64,000 nucleotides of DNA from Limimaricola sp964022235 (GTDB lineage Bacteria > Pseudomonadota > Alphaproteobacteria > Rhodobacterales > Rhodobacteraceae), in contig NZ_CAXHZL010000012.1 of assembly GCF_964022235.1 (NCBI RefSeq), positions 62,001 through 126,000 on the forward strand. The letters run 5' to 3'. The notes below the pieces were generated by a model, which was not told the DNA's origin, made no database searches, and was given only the letters and a program-made list of their open reading frames with translations. Shown piece after piece: positions 1 through 8,578 of the stretch. Made by a program: the position numbers and the translations under genes. The first letter of the stretch is position 1, and every line of letters starts with the position of its first letter.

Positions 1-805
1 CGCAGACCGGGCGGCCACTCGCGGGATCACGCAAGACATTCGCCTCGAGACCAAAGACCTCGTCGAGGGCGGACGGGGTGAAGACGCTCTCCACGGGGCC
101 ATCGGTGACAATACGGCCGTCCTTCATCATGACGAGGCGATCGGCGAAGGCGGCCGCAACGTTGAGCTCGTGCAGGACGACAACCAGCGTCCGCCCTTCT
201 TCCTTCGCAATGCGCCGCAGCAGCAGCATCAGGTCGACCTGCACCTTGAGATCGAGGAAGGTTGTCGGCTCGTCCAGAAGCAGGATGCCGGTCTCCTGGG
301 CAAGAACCATGGCGATCCAGCAGCGCTGGCGCTGCCCTCCCGAGAGATCCGACACTGACCGATCCGCGAACTGGATCACGTCAGCGGCCTGCATCGCGGC
401 ATCGACGGCCTCGGCGTCCCGGCGCGACCATTGCCGCAGGAGCGACTGGTGCGGAAAGCGGCCCTGCGCCACCAGTTCGCGCACGCGCAGCCCCTCCGGG
501 GCGATCGGTCCCTGCGGCAGCAGCGCAAGTTGCCTGGCAACCTTGCGTGTCGGCATCGCTTGAATAGGACAGCCATCGAGGCTGATCACCCCGACGCTGA
601 CGGGCAGGACGCGCGCCATGGCCTTCATGAGCGTGGATTTTCCCGAACCGTTCGGTCCGACCAGCACCGTCAGCGCACCATCTGGCACATCGAGCGACAC
701 GTCGCGGACGATCGGCGCATCCCCATAGCCGACCGAGACACCTGACACGCGAAGCCTGGGTGCAGCGCTCTCTTCAGGAGCGTCCGGATTGTGGTGTCTG
801 GTCAT
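1..805 (-). CDS. Siderophore/iron-type ABC transporter ATP-binding protein (partial, 3' end outside window)
   Basis: This frame is open on the minus strand from an ATG at 805 to the window edge. It gives 268 residues without a stop, so the last few residues are missing. The protein has a Walker A (GPNGSGKST, about residue 48), the ABC signature LSGGQRQR, a Walker B LLLDEPTTFLD and an H-loop VVVLHELN. The FLDLKVQ wording after Walker B is typical of FecE/FepC/FhuC-type ATPases that energise uptake of ferric siderophores, haem or vitamin B12 through an inner-membrane permease. Permease and binding-protein genes are probably beyond the left edge. Subfamily assignment is by motif only. Confidence 0.88.
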   Translation of the reverse strand, partial: MTRHHNPDAPEESAAPRLRVSGVSVGYGDAPIVRDVSLDVPDGALTVLVGPNGSGKSTLMKAMARVLPVSVGVISLDGCPIQAMPTRKVARQLALLPQGPIAPEGLRVRELVAQGRFPHQSLLRQWSRRDAEAVDAAMQAADVIQFADRSVSDLSGGQRQRCWIAMVLAQETGILLLDEPTTFLDLKVQVDLMLLLRRIAKEEGRTLVVVLHELNVAAAFADRLVMMKDGRIVTDGPVESVFTPSALDEVFGLEANVLRDPASGRPVC

Positions 806-1004
806 GCTCTGCCTCCATCACGACTCATGCCTAAGCAAATCTGTCGGATTAAACAAGTTGACTGACAAAACTGGTCGGGTATGAAGGGCGCCGGAAGAAG
901 GAGCTGTAGACGCTGATGTCTAACCGCCCACTTTTTCAACGTAATGCCCGATGGAGATCGTCGGGAAACGAGATGCTCAAGCGTTACTGAATCAGGGTAA
1001 AGCT

Positions 1005-1493
1005 ATGTTCCTCGCCGCCTCGGACCCCCGCGTCGTCCCTGACAGCGACCAGCGCGCTTCGTTGGAGCCCAAGGACCGGCGGCTGCTTGCCCAGATGCGC
1101 CTGTCCGCGCTGCGCTGCCGGTCTCGGAGCCGGATCGAGCTGGCGCAGGCCTGTGCCATGGTCGGCACTCGGCGAGACATCCCCCCGGAAACCGTGCTCG
1201 ATGCCTTGATCAGGACGTTGGGCGAAGCGCTCGGCCGCTCCCCCCGCTTCTATCGACCGACCGCCGAAGCGCTGTCCTTCGACGAAAGCTGGCTGCTGCG
1301 CCTGATCGCTGCTCTGCGCGACGACGACTTGGCCAGCGCCACGTTCCTGCTGCACAGCCGTGTGCCAGCGCAGGTTCGGCGATCTCTGGTTCATCTGGTC
1401 GTCCGTGTCGCGTCCGAGAGTGACGCGTTGACACGTTTGGCGGATGCGACAGATGATCCGGCATCCCCGAAGTTGGAAAGGATTGCGTTATGA
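1005..1493 (+). CDS. Conserved hypothetical protein upstream of dps
   Basis: 162 residues if started at ATG 1005, which follows an AGGGT-like ribosome site; an in-frame ATG at 951 would add 18 residues. The protein is helical, charged and without signal peptide or membrane segment. I recognise no family. Its stop overlaps the start of the Dps gene in an ATGA arrangement, so the two are very likely translated together. A role linked to Dps-mediated stress protection is inferred from that coupling only. Confidence 0.6.
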   Translation: MFLAASDPRVVPDSDQRASLEPKDRRLLAQMRLSALRCRSRSRIELAQACAMVGTRRDIPPETVLDALIRTLGEALGRSPRFYRPTAEALSFDESWLLRLIAALRDDDLASATFLLHSRVPAQVRRSLVHLVVRVASESDALTRLADATDDPASPKLERIAL

Positions 1494-1960
1494 CACAGCC
1501 TGCCATCGAGTTGAGCCCCGACGCTCGGAAGGAGATCGCCGAGGCGCTGAACCAGAGCGTGGCGGAAACCGCCGTGACCACGATGCTCGCCCAGAATTTC
1601 CACTGGAACGTCACCGGCATGGCCTTTGGCGAATTGCATCGCCTGTTCCAGGAAATCTACGAAGACCATTTCCAGGCTCAGGATGACCTGGCGGAACGCA
1701 TTCGTGCATTGAATGTCCATGCCGAGGGTCAGCTCGCTGGGATGCTTCAGCGATCCAAGGTCAAGGAGCATGACGGGCACCAGAGTGACCGTGAGATGGT
1801 CGAGATCCTGGTGAGGGCGCAGGAGACCATCGCCGCGACGCTGGGAGGGCTTGGCGAACTCGCGGCCGGCCACGGCGACACGCTGACCGAGGATCTCGCC
1901 ATCGAGCGTGGGCGGACCCATGAAAAGTTCGCCTGGATGCTGCGCGCGCACCTCGGCTGA
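1490..1960 (+). CDS. dps: Dps family DNA-protection / ferritin-like protein
   Basis: 156 residues, the usual Dps length. Dps proteins form dodecameric shells that oxidise ferrous iron with peroxide and protect DNA in starved or oxidatively stressed cells. All four ferroxidase ligands appear with family spacing: H38 (in NFHWNVTG), H50, D65 and E69. The start overlaps the stop of the upstream unknown gene (ATGA). Placement a few hundred bases from an iron-type ABC ATPase fits an iron/oxidative stress setting, but no Fur or OxyR site was identified. Confidence 0.95.
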   Translation: MTQPAIELSPDARKEIAEALNQSVAETAVTTMLAQNFHWNVTGMAFGELHRLFQEIYEDHFQAQDDLAERIRALNVHAEGQLAGMLQRSKVKEHDGHQSDREMVEILVRAQETIAATLGGLGELAAGHGDTLTEDLAIERGRTHEKFAWMLRAHLG

Positions 1961-2085
1961 CAAACGGCGGCCAAGACAGTCGAGCGGCGCCCCGAGGGCG
2001 CCGTTCTCCGTGTCAGATGGGCCCCCGGCGGCACGCGACCCGCTCATAGCCGCCCTCGGCCCGGTGCGGCCCGCTGCCGTGGCGC

Positions 2086-2334
2086 TCAGGTAGGGATGGG
2101 CGGCGTCACGCCCTTCTTCGCGCATTTCTTCAGATAGGCCGGGGTCCAGTGCCGGTAGCGGCCCAGATCGTTCTGCTGATGGACCAGCATCGTGACGAAG
2201 GCCTCGCGATGCGCGGGCTTCTTCAGCGTCTTGAACATCTTCTTCTGGGCCTTGGTCATCGAGCAGCCGATGCAGTGGCCTTCGCGGCGGAACTTGCAGA
2301 CGTCGATGCAGGGCGAGGGGAGCTTCTTTGGCAT
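2086..2334 (-). CDS. DUF1289 small cysteine-rich protein
   Basis: 82 residues starting at ATG 2334, preceded by GGAGGACA. The motif CIDVCKF...CIGCSMT near residues 9-25 is the DUF1289 signature, with four cysteines that could bind an Fe-S cluster or zinc. The function of the family is not established. It is a stand-alone gene, convergent with dps. Longer upstream frames were rejected because the ribosome site and the conserved N-terminus fix this start. Confidence 0.85.
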   Translation of the reverse strand: MPKKLPSPCIDVCKFRREGHCIGCSMTKAQKKMFKTLKKPAHREAFVTMLVHQQNDLGRYRHWTPAYLKKCAKKGVTPPIPT

Positions 2335-2931
2335 TTGTCCTCCGGCAACCACAAAGTAGATGGGTGACCGTCTTCCGGAACATAGAAGATATGGCCGCGG
2401 GACAAGGCGAAAGGCACCGCCGCCATCCCTCGGCCTTCGCCCTGCGGCATCCTCCCGGCAGGGAGCATTTCCGAGGCCTGCGGCGATCGGACTTTCCATG
2501 TCCCCTACGATCAAGGTGACGGCCGTGACCCGATGAGCACGCATTGCTGCATACGGAGATGTTGTCGGCGGCCGGCAAGGGAGTGCATCGTGACGGATCT
2601 GAGACTGCGCGATGCGACCCTCAAGTGTCAGGCGTCGAAAAACCCCGGCGGGGTAGCAAGGCGGGACCCAGCTGCGTGGTCACCGGAGCCCACACCGTGG
2701 TCAGGCAGGGCGGGCGCCTCGTGCAGCATGACCGCAAATCGACGACAGCTGGCTCGAATAACCCGCGGGCAGCGCAATCCCCGGCTCTAGCTTGGAAGAC
2801 ATGCCGGTCTTGCTTTGACGCTTTCTTCTGGGGGCACGCAGAGTTTTGATCGGAAAGTAGGGCGCGATCGGGCGGGAGAGACCGGCTGTTTCCGATTCTG
2901 ATACGCTGGTCCATGCGGTATCCCTGCAGCG
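2335..2931. other. Intergenic region without recognisable gene
   Basis: About 600 bases between the DUF1289 gene and the TRAP operon. Short open frames exist on both strands, but none has a ribosome site, codon bias or family motif. A small GC-rich repeat (ccccggcgggg near 2643) is the only structure noticed. Confidence 0.5.
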
Positions 2932-4203
2932 TTACGTCAGCCAAGCCATAGGCCAAAGTACGATCTGCGGCAGCGCGGCGACCAGCAGCAGGACAACAAT
3001 GTTGATGGCATAGAAGGGCAGAGCGGCGATGACGATTTTCTCCGCCGGAACCTTGGAGACATAGGCCGTGGCAAAAAGGCAGGTGCCAACGGGGGGCGAA
3101 GCGAGGCCGACTGCAAGGCTTGCCACCATGAAGATCAGGAAATGCATCGGATGCACGCCCGCGGCCACGGCGGCGGGCATCAGCACGGGGATCAACATCA
3201 GCGCGGCAGCGACGATATCCATCAACATGCCCACTATCAGAAAGATCAGCCCCATCAGTAGCAAAGTGGCAAAGCCTGAGCCGCCGAGCAGCGACAGGGC
3301 GCCCGAGGCTTTCTGCGGCAACATGTCCACCGTGAAGACGAAGGTTGCGGCGCTTGCCACCATCAGGATGAGAAGGACTGACCCCGCCGATTGCCCCGCC
3401 AGAACAGTAAGGTCCCAGAGATCACGCCACCCCACCTCTCGATGCATCAGGGCAGCGACGGCAAAAGTGTAGAGCACGGCAAGACCTGCCGCTTCGGTCG
3501 GGGTGACGATACCCGAAAACATGCCGGTCAGGATGATGACCGGCGCGCCCACTGAAGGCGCGGCACGTAGCAAAGCGCGCAGCATTCGGCGCCCATCGAA
3601 GGCGCTCAACGTGCCATAGCCATAGCGGCGCGCGGCAAAGACATTGTATCCGGCCAGCGCGAAAGCCAACAGAAGCCCCGGCCCGAGGCCACCGGCCAAG
3701 GCGCCACCCACCGATTGCCCAGCTGCGGCCGCGGCGACGATGATCAGGATCGAGGGCGGCACCAATGTCGCCAAGGTCGAGGTGATCAGTGTCAAAGCCG
3801 CCGAATAGGGCAGGGGATAGCCGCGGGATGTCATCGAGCGAATGGTAATCGGCCCGAGGCTTGCAATATCGGCCACCGAAGAGCCCGATATGCCACCGAA
3901 GACGAAGGATGAGGCGATGTTTACATGCCCCAGCCCGCCGCGCATCCGGCCCACCACTGCCTCCGCCGCGTCGAAAATTCGCTCCGAGAGGCCGCCGCGC
4001 TCCATGATCTGGCCTGCAAGAATGAACAACGGCACGGCAATCAGCAGAAACGAGTTGATTGACGTCGCCATCGACTGGGTCAGCATCGACAGGGGCAAGT
4101 CGAACCACCAGAGTGTGCCAACCGTGGCAAGGCCAAGAGAAACCGAGAGCGGTACGCCGAGAATGGCGAGCACGGCGAAAACAAGGAGAAGCGTCGCACT
4201 CAT
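2932..4203 (-). CDS. dctM: TRAP transporter large permease (DctM family)
   Basis: 423 residues, nearly all hydrophobic, starting at ATG 4203 one base after the dctQ stop. It is the 12-TM ion-translocating subunit of a tripartite ATP-independent periplasmic transporter. Family features include the VFGGISGSSVADIASLG segment and LASPPVGTCLF near the C-terminus. It is the last gene of the operon DRL-ABM-hydroxyacid dehydrogenase-dctP-dctQ-dctM. The in-frame extension to 4449 lies over dctQ and is not used. The substrate is probably an organic or sugar acid, inferred from the operon. Confidence 0.93.
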   Translation of the reverse strand: MSATLLLVFAVLAILGVPLSVSLGLATVGTLWWFDLPLSMLTQSMATSINSFLLIAVPLFILAGQIMERGGLSERIFDAAEAVVGRMRGGLGHVNIASSFVFGGISGSSVADIASLGPITIRSMTSRGYPLPYSAALTLITSTLATLVPPSILIIVAAAAAGQSVGGALAGGLGPGLLLAFALAGYNVFAARRYGYGTLSAFDGRRMLRALLRAAPSVGAPVIILTGMFSGIVTPTEAAGLAVLYTFAVAALMHREVGWRDLWDLTVLAGQSAGSVLLILMVASAATFVFTVDMLPQKASGALSLLGGSGFATLLLMGLIFLIVGMLMDIVAAALMLIPVLMPAAVAAGVHPMHFLIFMVASLAVGLASPPVGTCLFATAYVSKVPAEKIVIAALPFYAINIVVLLLVAALPQIVLWPMAWLT

Positions 4204-4204
4204 T

Positions 4205-4759
4205 CTAGTGACCTTCCATGACAGGAGCAGCGGACTTGGCTGTGCGATCAGCAAGCTGGTCGGCGTTGATCGCCTGTGCAGGTTCGCCGCGCTTCTTGCC
4301 ACAGATCGTTTCGATCGCATGCACTGCGGCGCCGAGCATCGAAAGCCCGGCGCCCAGCACCAGCGGCACGGTAAAGAGCCACATGCCCACTTGAAGAATG
4401 GCCGACTGTTCGCCGAAGCGCAGCTGTTGACGCAGAAGTTCAGCCCCATGCCAGGCGACCAAAGCGAAAAGGATCATGGCTGCGAAAGGCGGCAGCAGCT
4501 TCAGCGCAGAGGCCGCACCTCCAGGCAGAAGTGAGGTCAGCACCGAGAGGGAGGGATGCGCGCCATGCCGAAATCCCGTCCCGAGGCCAAGCCAGATCGT
4601 CCATATGAACAGCAGCCGGGACAATTCTTCCGTCCAAGCAATGGATGCCCCCGCCAGCCGAGAGCCGACCTGCAAGGCGATGAGCATGACCATCCCGAGC
4701 ACACTGACCGCTATCACAGTGTCGACGATGCGCCAGAGCACTCGGTCGATCCGTTTCAT
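4205..4759 (-). CDS. dctQ: TRAP transporter small permease (DctQ family)
   Basis: 184 residues with four predicted membrane segments. The WTEELSRLLFIW motif around residues 42-53 is diagnostic of DctQ. It bridges the binding protein and the DctM channel in the inner membrane. It sits 50 bases after dctP and ends one base before dctM. The C-terminal tail after the last helix (from about residue 152) is hydrophilic and longer than usual. Confidence 0.92.
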   Translation of the reverse strand: MKRIDRVLWRIVDTVIAVSVLGMVMLIALQVGSRLAGASIAWTEELSRLLFIWTIWLGLGTGFRHGAHPSLSVLTSLLPGGAASALKLLPPFAAMILFALVAWHGAELLRQQLRFGEQSAILQVGMWLFTVPLVLGAGLSMLGAAVHAIETICGKKRGEPAQAINADQLADRTAKSAAPVMEGH

Positions 4760-4809
4760 TTCGCCCCTCCCTTGGTGGAGGGCGGCCTCCCCGACCGCCC
4801 CGCCCTCAA

Positions 4810-5832
4810 TCAGCCCTGCACGAACGCGAGGCTCTCGGCCATGAACTCGGCACCGATCTGGTCCTCGTAGTCCGAATAGATGCCACGAGCGATGTCCTGA
4901 ACTCGCGCCAGTTCTCCATCGGCAAACTGGTTCACCTGCATGCCGGCGCCCTTTAGCTGTTCTATGATTTCCGCCTCTTGCGCGATCTCCTGATCATCAT
5001 GCTCGGCGATCATTTCGGCGGCCGCCTCTTCCACGGCCGCGTGATGCGCCTCAGGGATCTTGTCCCACGCCTGTCCCGACAGCGCGACAAGGAAGCTGTC
5101 GGCCAAGTGCTGGGTCATGTTGAGGTGTCCCTGCACCTCGTAGAGCCGGTTGTTCCACGGCACTTCCACCGGGTTTTCCTGCCCGTCGATCGCCTTGAGC
5201 TGCAGCGCCGAATACACTTCGGAAAAAGCCATCGGAGTTGGATTGGCGCCGAGCGCTTTGAAGAGCGAGACGAAGAGCGGGTTGTTGGGAGTGCGCAACG
5301 TTACGCCCGCAAAATCCTCGGCAGTGGTGATCGGCGTCTCCCGCGTGGTCACATTGCGGAAGGTGCGCAGGAAGAAGCCCAGCCCATGGATGCCAAGCCG
5401 GTCGAGCGAAGCGAGAAGCTGCTGCCCCGGGGCGCCGCCGAGATAGTCGCGCAGCTGATCGTAGTCCGAGAACAGGTAGGGCAGCGAGATCGCATTCATC
5501 TTGGGCTCGAATGAGGCATAGACCGAGCTTGCAAGGATCAGCCCGTCAAGTGCCCCGGATCCGAGCTGGTTGACCGCAGCGTTCTGATCTTTCCCGAACA
5601 GCAGCCCGTCGGGAAAGACCTGGATTGCAACTTCTCCACCGGTCTTCTCGGAGACCAATTCGGCGAAGCGAGTGGCCGCGCGACCGACCGAACTTTCGGC
5701 CGGGTCGGGCACGGCAAGCCGCAGGCTGGTTGCCGCCCAGACGGGCCGGGCTTGCAGGCCCAGGCCAGAAGCGAGAGCAGCCGTACCTCCGATCTGCGCC
5801 ATCATACGGCGGCGGGTGATTTTAACAGTCAT
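4810..5832 (-). CDS. dctP: TRAP transporter periplasmic binding protein (DctP family)
   Basis: 340 residues from ATG 5832. The N-terminus carries a twin-arginine-like signal (TRRRMM at residues 6-11, hydrophobic stretch, cleavage after VWA about residue 33), suggesting Tat export. The body has the DctP fold, including TPNNPLFVSLFKALGANPTPMAFSEVY with the arginine before TPNNP that usually contacts the substrate carboxylate, and ALQLKAIDGQENP. The substrate is therefore likely a carboxylate. It lies 26 bases downstream of the hydroxyacid dehydrogenase gene. Confidence 0.93.
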   Translation of the reverse strand: MTVKITRRRMMAQIGGTAALASGLGLQARPVWAATSLRLAVPDPAESSVGRAATRFAELVSEKTGGEVAIQVFPDGLLFGKDQNAAVNQLGSGALDGLILASSVYASFEPKMNAISLPYLFSDYDQLRDYLGGAPGQQLLASLDRLGIHGLGFFLRTFRNVTTRETPITTAEDFAGVTLRTPNNPLFVSLFKALGANPTPMAFSEVYSALQLKAIDGQENPVEVPWNNRLYEVQGHLNMTQHLADSFLVALSGQAWDKIPEAHHAAVEEAAAEMIAEHDDQEIAQEAEIIEQLKGAGMQVNQFADGELARVQDIARGIYSDYEDQIGAEFMAESLAFVQG

Positions 5833-5858
5833 ATGGGTCTCCTCCCTTTTGAGACAGT

Positions 5859-6755
5859 TCAGTCGTGTAGCGATGTCACCGGCACGGGCAGGCCGTTTCG
5901 CCGCCTGAGTTCGAGAAGCAACGCCGAGTGATCGAGATCGCCGCCGCCATGCGCGACGAGGTCGGTGAAAAGCCGATCCGCCAGCGTCAAAGCCGGCAGA
6001 TCGAGGCCGAGCCGTTCCGCGACGGCGCGCGCTGCCTGAGTATCCTTGATCTGGTACTTCGCCGGGCCGCCGGGGACGTAGTCGTCGGCGATCATCCGGG
6101 CTCCGTGGAGGTCGAGGATCCGCGAGGCCGCAAAGCCCCCCATCAGCGCCTCGCGTACCCGGGCGGGATCTGCGCCGCCCGCCTGTGCCAAGAGCAATGC
6201 CTCGGAGATCGAGACGATCGTGGTTGCCACAACCACCTGGTTCACGAGCTTGGTCAGTGCACCCGCCCCGGCGGGACCGACCAGGGTGACCCGGCCCATC
6301 GCATCGAAGATCGACCAGGCCGCGTCCACATCCGGAGCGGCCCCGCCCGCCATGATCGAAAGAGTGCCGGCCTCGGCTGCGGGCGTACCGCCGGAAACTG
6401 GGGCATCGATCCAGCGCAGCCCCAGCTTTTGGGCTGTGTTCGCCATGGCCTCGGCCTCGTCTTGCGCGATCGAAGACATAACGATGAGCAAGGTGCCCTG
6501 TGGCATCTTGCGCGCCGCTCCTGACGGACCGAACAACACCTCCTCGCAGACTGGTCCCGACGACAACATGACGATCACTGCATCCGCGCCCGTCACGGCC
6601 TGTTCGGGCGTGTGGGCCACAAGGATCCCGTGTCCCAATGCCCGGGCCTTGGCGATGTCTCGGTTCCACGCCCTGACGGTGAACCCCGCCCGTGCGAGGC
6701 TGCGCGCCATGGGTCCGCCCATCAGCCCTGTTCCAAGAACCGCGATCTGTTTCAC
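5859..6755 (-). CDS. NAD(P)-dependent beta-hydroxyacid dehydrogenase (3-hydroxyisobutyrate dehydrogenase family)
   Basis: 298 residues. It has an N-terminal Rossmann motif VLGTGLMGGPMA (residues 6-17), the substrate-binding DAPVSGGTPAAEAG near 117-130 and the catalytic lysine K169 in GALTKLVNQ. The family oxidises beta-hydroxy acids such as 3-hydroxyisobutyrate, tartronate or threonate derivatives. It overlaps the upstream ABM gene by four bases (ATGA), so translation is coupled. Within this TRAP operon it probably processes the imported acid or a product of the DRL enzyme; the exact substrate is unknown. Confidence 0.9.
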   Translation of the reverse strand: MKQIAVLGTGLMGGPMARSLARAGFTVRAWNRDIAKARALGHGILVAHTPEQAVTGADAVIVMLSSGPVCEEVLFGPSGAARKMPQGTLLIVMSSIAQDEAEAMANTAQKLGLRWIDAPVSGGTPAAEAGTLSIMAGGAAPDVDAAWSIFDAMGRVTLVGPAGAGALTKLVNQVVVATTIVSISEALLLAQAGGADPARVREALMGGFAASRILDLHGARMIADDYVPGGPAKYQIKDTQAARAVAERLGLDLPALTLADRLFTDLVAHGGGDLDHSALLLELRRRNGLPVPVTSLHD

Positions 6756-7045
6756 GCTGCGATCCGGTCAAAGAATTGCACTGTGCCCTCCTCGCCAGGC
6801 AGGATAGCGGCCCGAAAGCGCTCGACATGCGCCGTGCGAAGGTGAGCTTCGAATGCGTGCCTATCGGCGTAGACCTCGTAGAACAGCACTTCGACAGGGT
6901 GTGAGCCGCGGTCGACGCATATGTCGAATTGGAGGCAGCCTGGCTCGTTTGCCAAGGAGCACGACGCGTCTTCTTGCGCGGCATCCAAAAAAGCTTTGAG
7001 ACGCCGCTCAGGCAAGCTGAAGCGAGGCACGACGACAAAGCTCAT
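6752..7045 (-). CDS. Putative quinol monooxygenase, antibiotic biosynthesis monooxygenase (ABM) fold
   Basis: 97 residues with the dimeric alpha+beta barrel ABM pattern: NEPGCLQFDICVD, FYEVYADRHAFEAHLRTAHVERF. Similar small proteins (YgiN, LsrG types) act on quinols or isomerise sugar-derived carbonyl compounds. The gene overlaps both neighbours by four bases, which places it in the core of the operon. An LsrG-like isomerase role on a keto-sugar phosphate would suit the setting, but this is inference. Confidence 0.85.
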   Translation of the reverse strand: MSFVVVPRFSLPERRLKAFLDAAQEDASCSLANEPGCLQFDICVDRGSHPVEVLFYEVYADRHAFEAHLRTAHVERFRAAILPGEEGTVQFFDRIAA

Positions 7046-8403
7046 TCGGCCGCCTCGGCAAGTTTTGGCCCCATCTCGCGGACCATGCGGCGCCGCAGCT
7101 CAACCACGTCGAGATCTTGCGTGAACTCGACATCCGACATGCGTACAACCTGATCGCGCGGGATGTCGTGCTTGAGCTTGACGTGATGCGCAAGCCCCAT
7201 GGGCAGCGCGTCATGGGCTGTCGAGATCCGGGCAGGAATGGCCTTGGCCCAGGTGGCAAAGCCGCCTTCGCCATCGAGAAAGCTTCCGGCCTTGAGATCT
7301 GCCTTGGCGGTCGCCACCGCATCTCCGCGGAATTCACGGGGCGTACCGGTGGGTTCGCCGCGCAGCACTGCGGAAAGAACCGAGACAGAGGTTTCGAGGC
7401 CGATCAGGTGGAATGGCCGCCACATCGACCCGTACCACCCGGACTTGTCCGTCAGCAGACCGTACTGCTCGAAACAGTCGCGGGTATAGGCATCGGGGGC
7501 TCGGAAGGTGACGAACATGCCATAGCGGATGTTGTTGAACACCTCGCGACCATCTGGCTCTTGGCTGGCGGCAATATCGACAAGACCGCCAGTGGGTAGT
7601 CGCCCGCCATCGGTGGCCGGCTTGAATACCTGTGCGAGGTCGTGCAGTCCGGCGGGATAGAACCCCAACCCGTCGTCAGGACAGTCGAGACCGGTCCCGT
7701 TCGCCACGGCCGCCATCTCGATCGCCGCCTTGGTGCCGTCGGTGAAGGAATTGTACATCTTAGGGTTGAAATCCCCTTTCGCGACAAACTCCTCGGACCA
7801 GCCGAAATAGCCCCATACCGTGTCGGGGGTGGAGTAGCGGTATTCGGGCTGGAAGTTCATGCCCTTGCCAGCGGACACTAGTTCAAATCCGGTAGCGCGA
7901 ACCCAATCCACCAGTTCGCAGATGAAAGCGGGTTGGTCGCCATAGGCCATCGAATAGACGAGACCTTTCTCCCGTGCCATGCGCGCCAAGATCGGACCGC
8001 ACATCACGTCGGCCTCGACGTTGACCATGACGATGTGTTTGCCCCCTTCGATCGCCGCGAGCGCGTGGCGGGTGCCAGCAATCGGGTGACCCGTTGCTTC
8101 GATGATGCAGTCAATCCCCTCGAAGGCACACAGCGCGTTCGCATCCTCGGTGACGAAGGCGCGGCTCGTGTCATGAGCGTCGGAGAGAGAGGTCGCGGCA
8201 TATTCCTCCTCAGTCCAGCCAGTCCGCTTGAGCGCCGCGCGCGCCTTGGCGCCATCGAGATCGGCGATGCCGACAATCTGATAGCCGTTGATCTTGCGCG
8301 CCTGCGCCAGCACCATCGAGCCGAACTTGCCGGCGCCGATCAGGCCGACGCGCACGGGTCGGCCGGCGGCATTGCGTTCGCTGAGCATGGTCGAAAGATT
8401 CAT
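7042..8403 (-). CDS. DXR-like (DRL) family NAD(P)H-dependent oxidoreductase with SAF-like C-terminus
   Basis: 453 residues. The N-terminal Rossmann motif VGLIGAGKFGS (about 19-29), the IDCIIEATGHP segment and the central VMVNVEADVMCGP, YGDQPAFICELVDWVRATGFELVSAGKG block match the DRL family. That family was described in Brucella as an alternative 1-deoxyxylulose-5-phosphate reductoisomerase and is related to homoserine dehydrogenase, with an SAF-like tail. Most family members elsewhere have no assigned reaction. Here it heads an operon with a TRAP transporter and dehydrogenases, so a catabolic oxidoreductase or reductoisomerase acting on a branched sugar acid is more likely than isoprenoid synthesis. 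Start at ATG 8403. Confidence 0.8.
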   Translation of the reverse strand: MNLSTMLSERNAAGRPVRVGLIGAGKFGSMVLAQARKINGYQIVGIADLDGAKARAALKRTGWTEEEYAATSLSDAHDTSRAFVTEDANALCAFEGIDCIIEATGHPIAGTRHALAAIEGGKHIVMVNVEADVMCGPILARMAREKGLVYSMAYGDQPAFICELVDWVRATGFELVSAGKGMNFQPEYRYSTPDTVWGYFGWSEEFVAKGDFNPKMYNSFTDGTKAAIEMAAVANGTGLDCPDDGLGFYPAGLHDLAQVFKPATDGGRLPTGGLVDIAASQEPDGREVFNNIRYGMFVTFRAPDAYTRDCFEQYGLLTDKSGWYGSMWRPFHLIGLETSVSVLSAVLRGEPTGTPREFRGDAVATAKADLKAGSFLDGEGGFATWAKAIPARISTAHDALPMGLAHHVKLKHDIPRDQVVRMSDVEFTQDLDVVELRRRMVREMGPKLAEAAE

Positions 8404-8559
8404 ATGGGACTCCGTTCGGGCCTCTGCGGCCGGGATGGGCAGGGGGGCCGCAATACGTGCGACATGTCCTAATGGTGCTCCCCCGCAGGCCGGTATCGAC
8501 CTGACAGGTGAATGATCGTCGCCACCTAGCCTGAGAACAATTTAACTTTTCTCGACGGC

Positions 8560-8578
8560 AGATTAGATTTTCTAATCT
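8560..8578. promoter_or_regulatory. Perfect dyad, likely LysR-type operator
   Basis: The sequence AGATTAG-N5-CTAATCT is a perfect inverted repeat and contains the T-N11-A core typical of LysR-type regulator boxes. It sits at the stop codon of the LysR gene and about 157 bases upstream of the DRL start, inside an AT-rich patch of an otherwise GC-rich region. The position suits control of the DRL-TRAP operon by the adjacent LysR protein. It could instead serve as a weak terminator for lysR. Confidence 0.5.

Noticed and set aside
2533..2849. Overlapping plus-strand frames of 85 and 101 codons
   Set aside because: No ribosome site and composition typical of shadows; neither resembles a known protein.
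4810..7038. 742-codon continuous frame that would fuse DctP to an upstream region
   Set aside because: The upstream part is out of frame with the dehydrogenase and ABM genes, and the DctP signal peptide begins at 5832.
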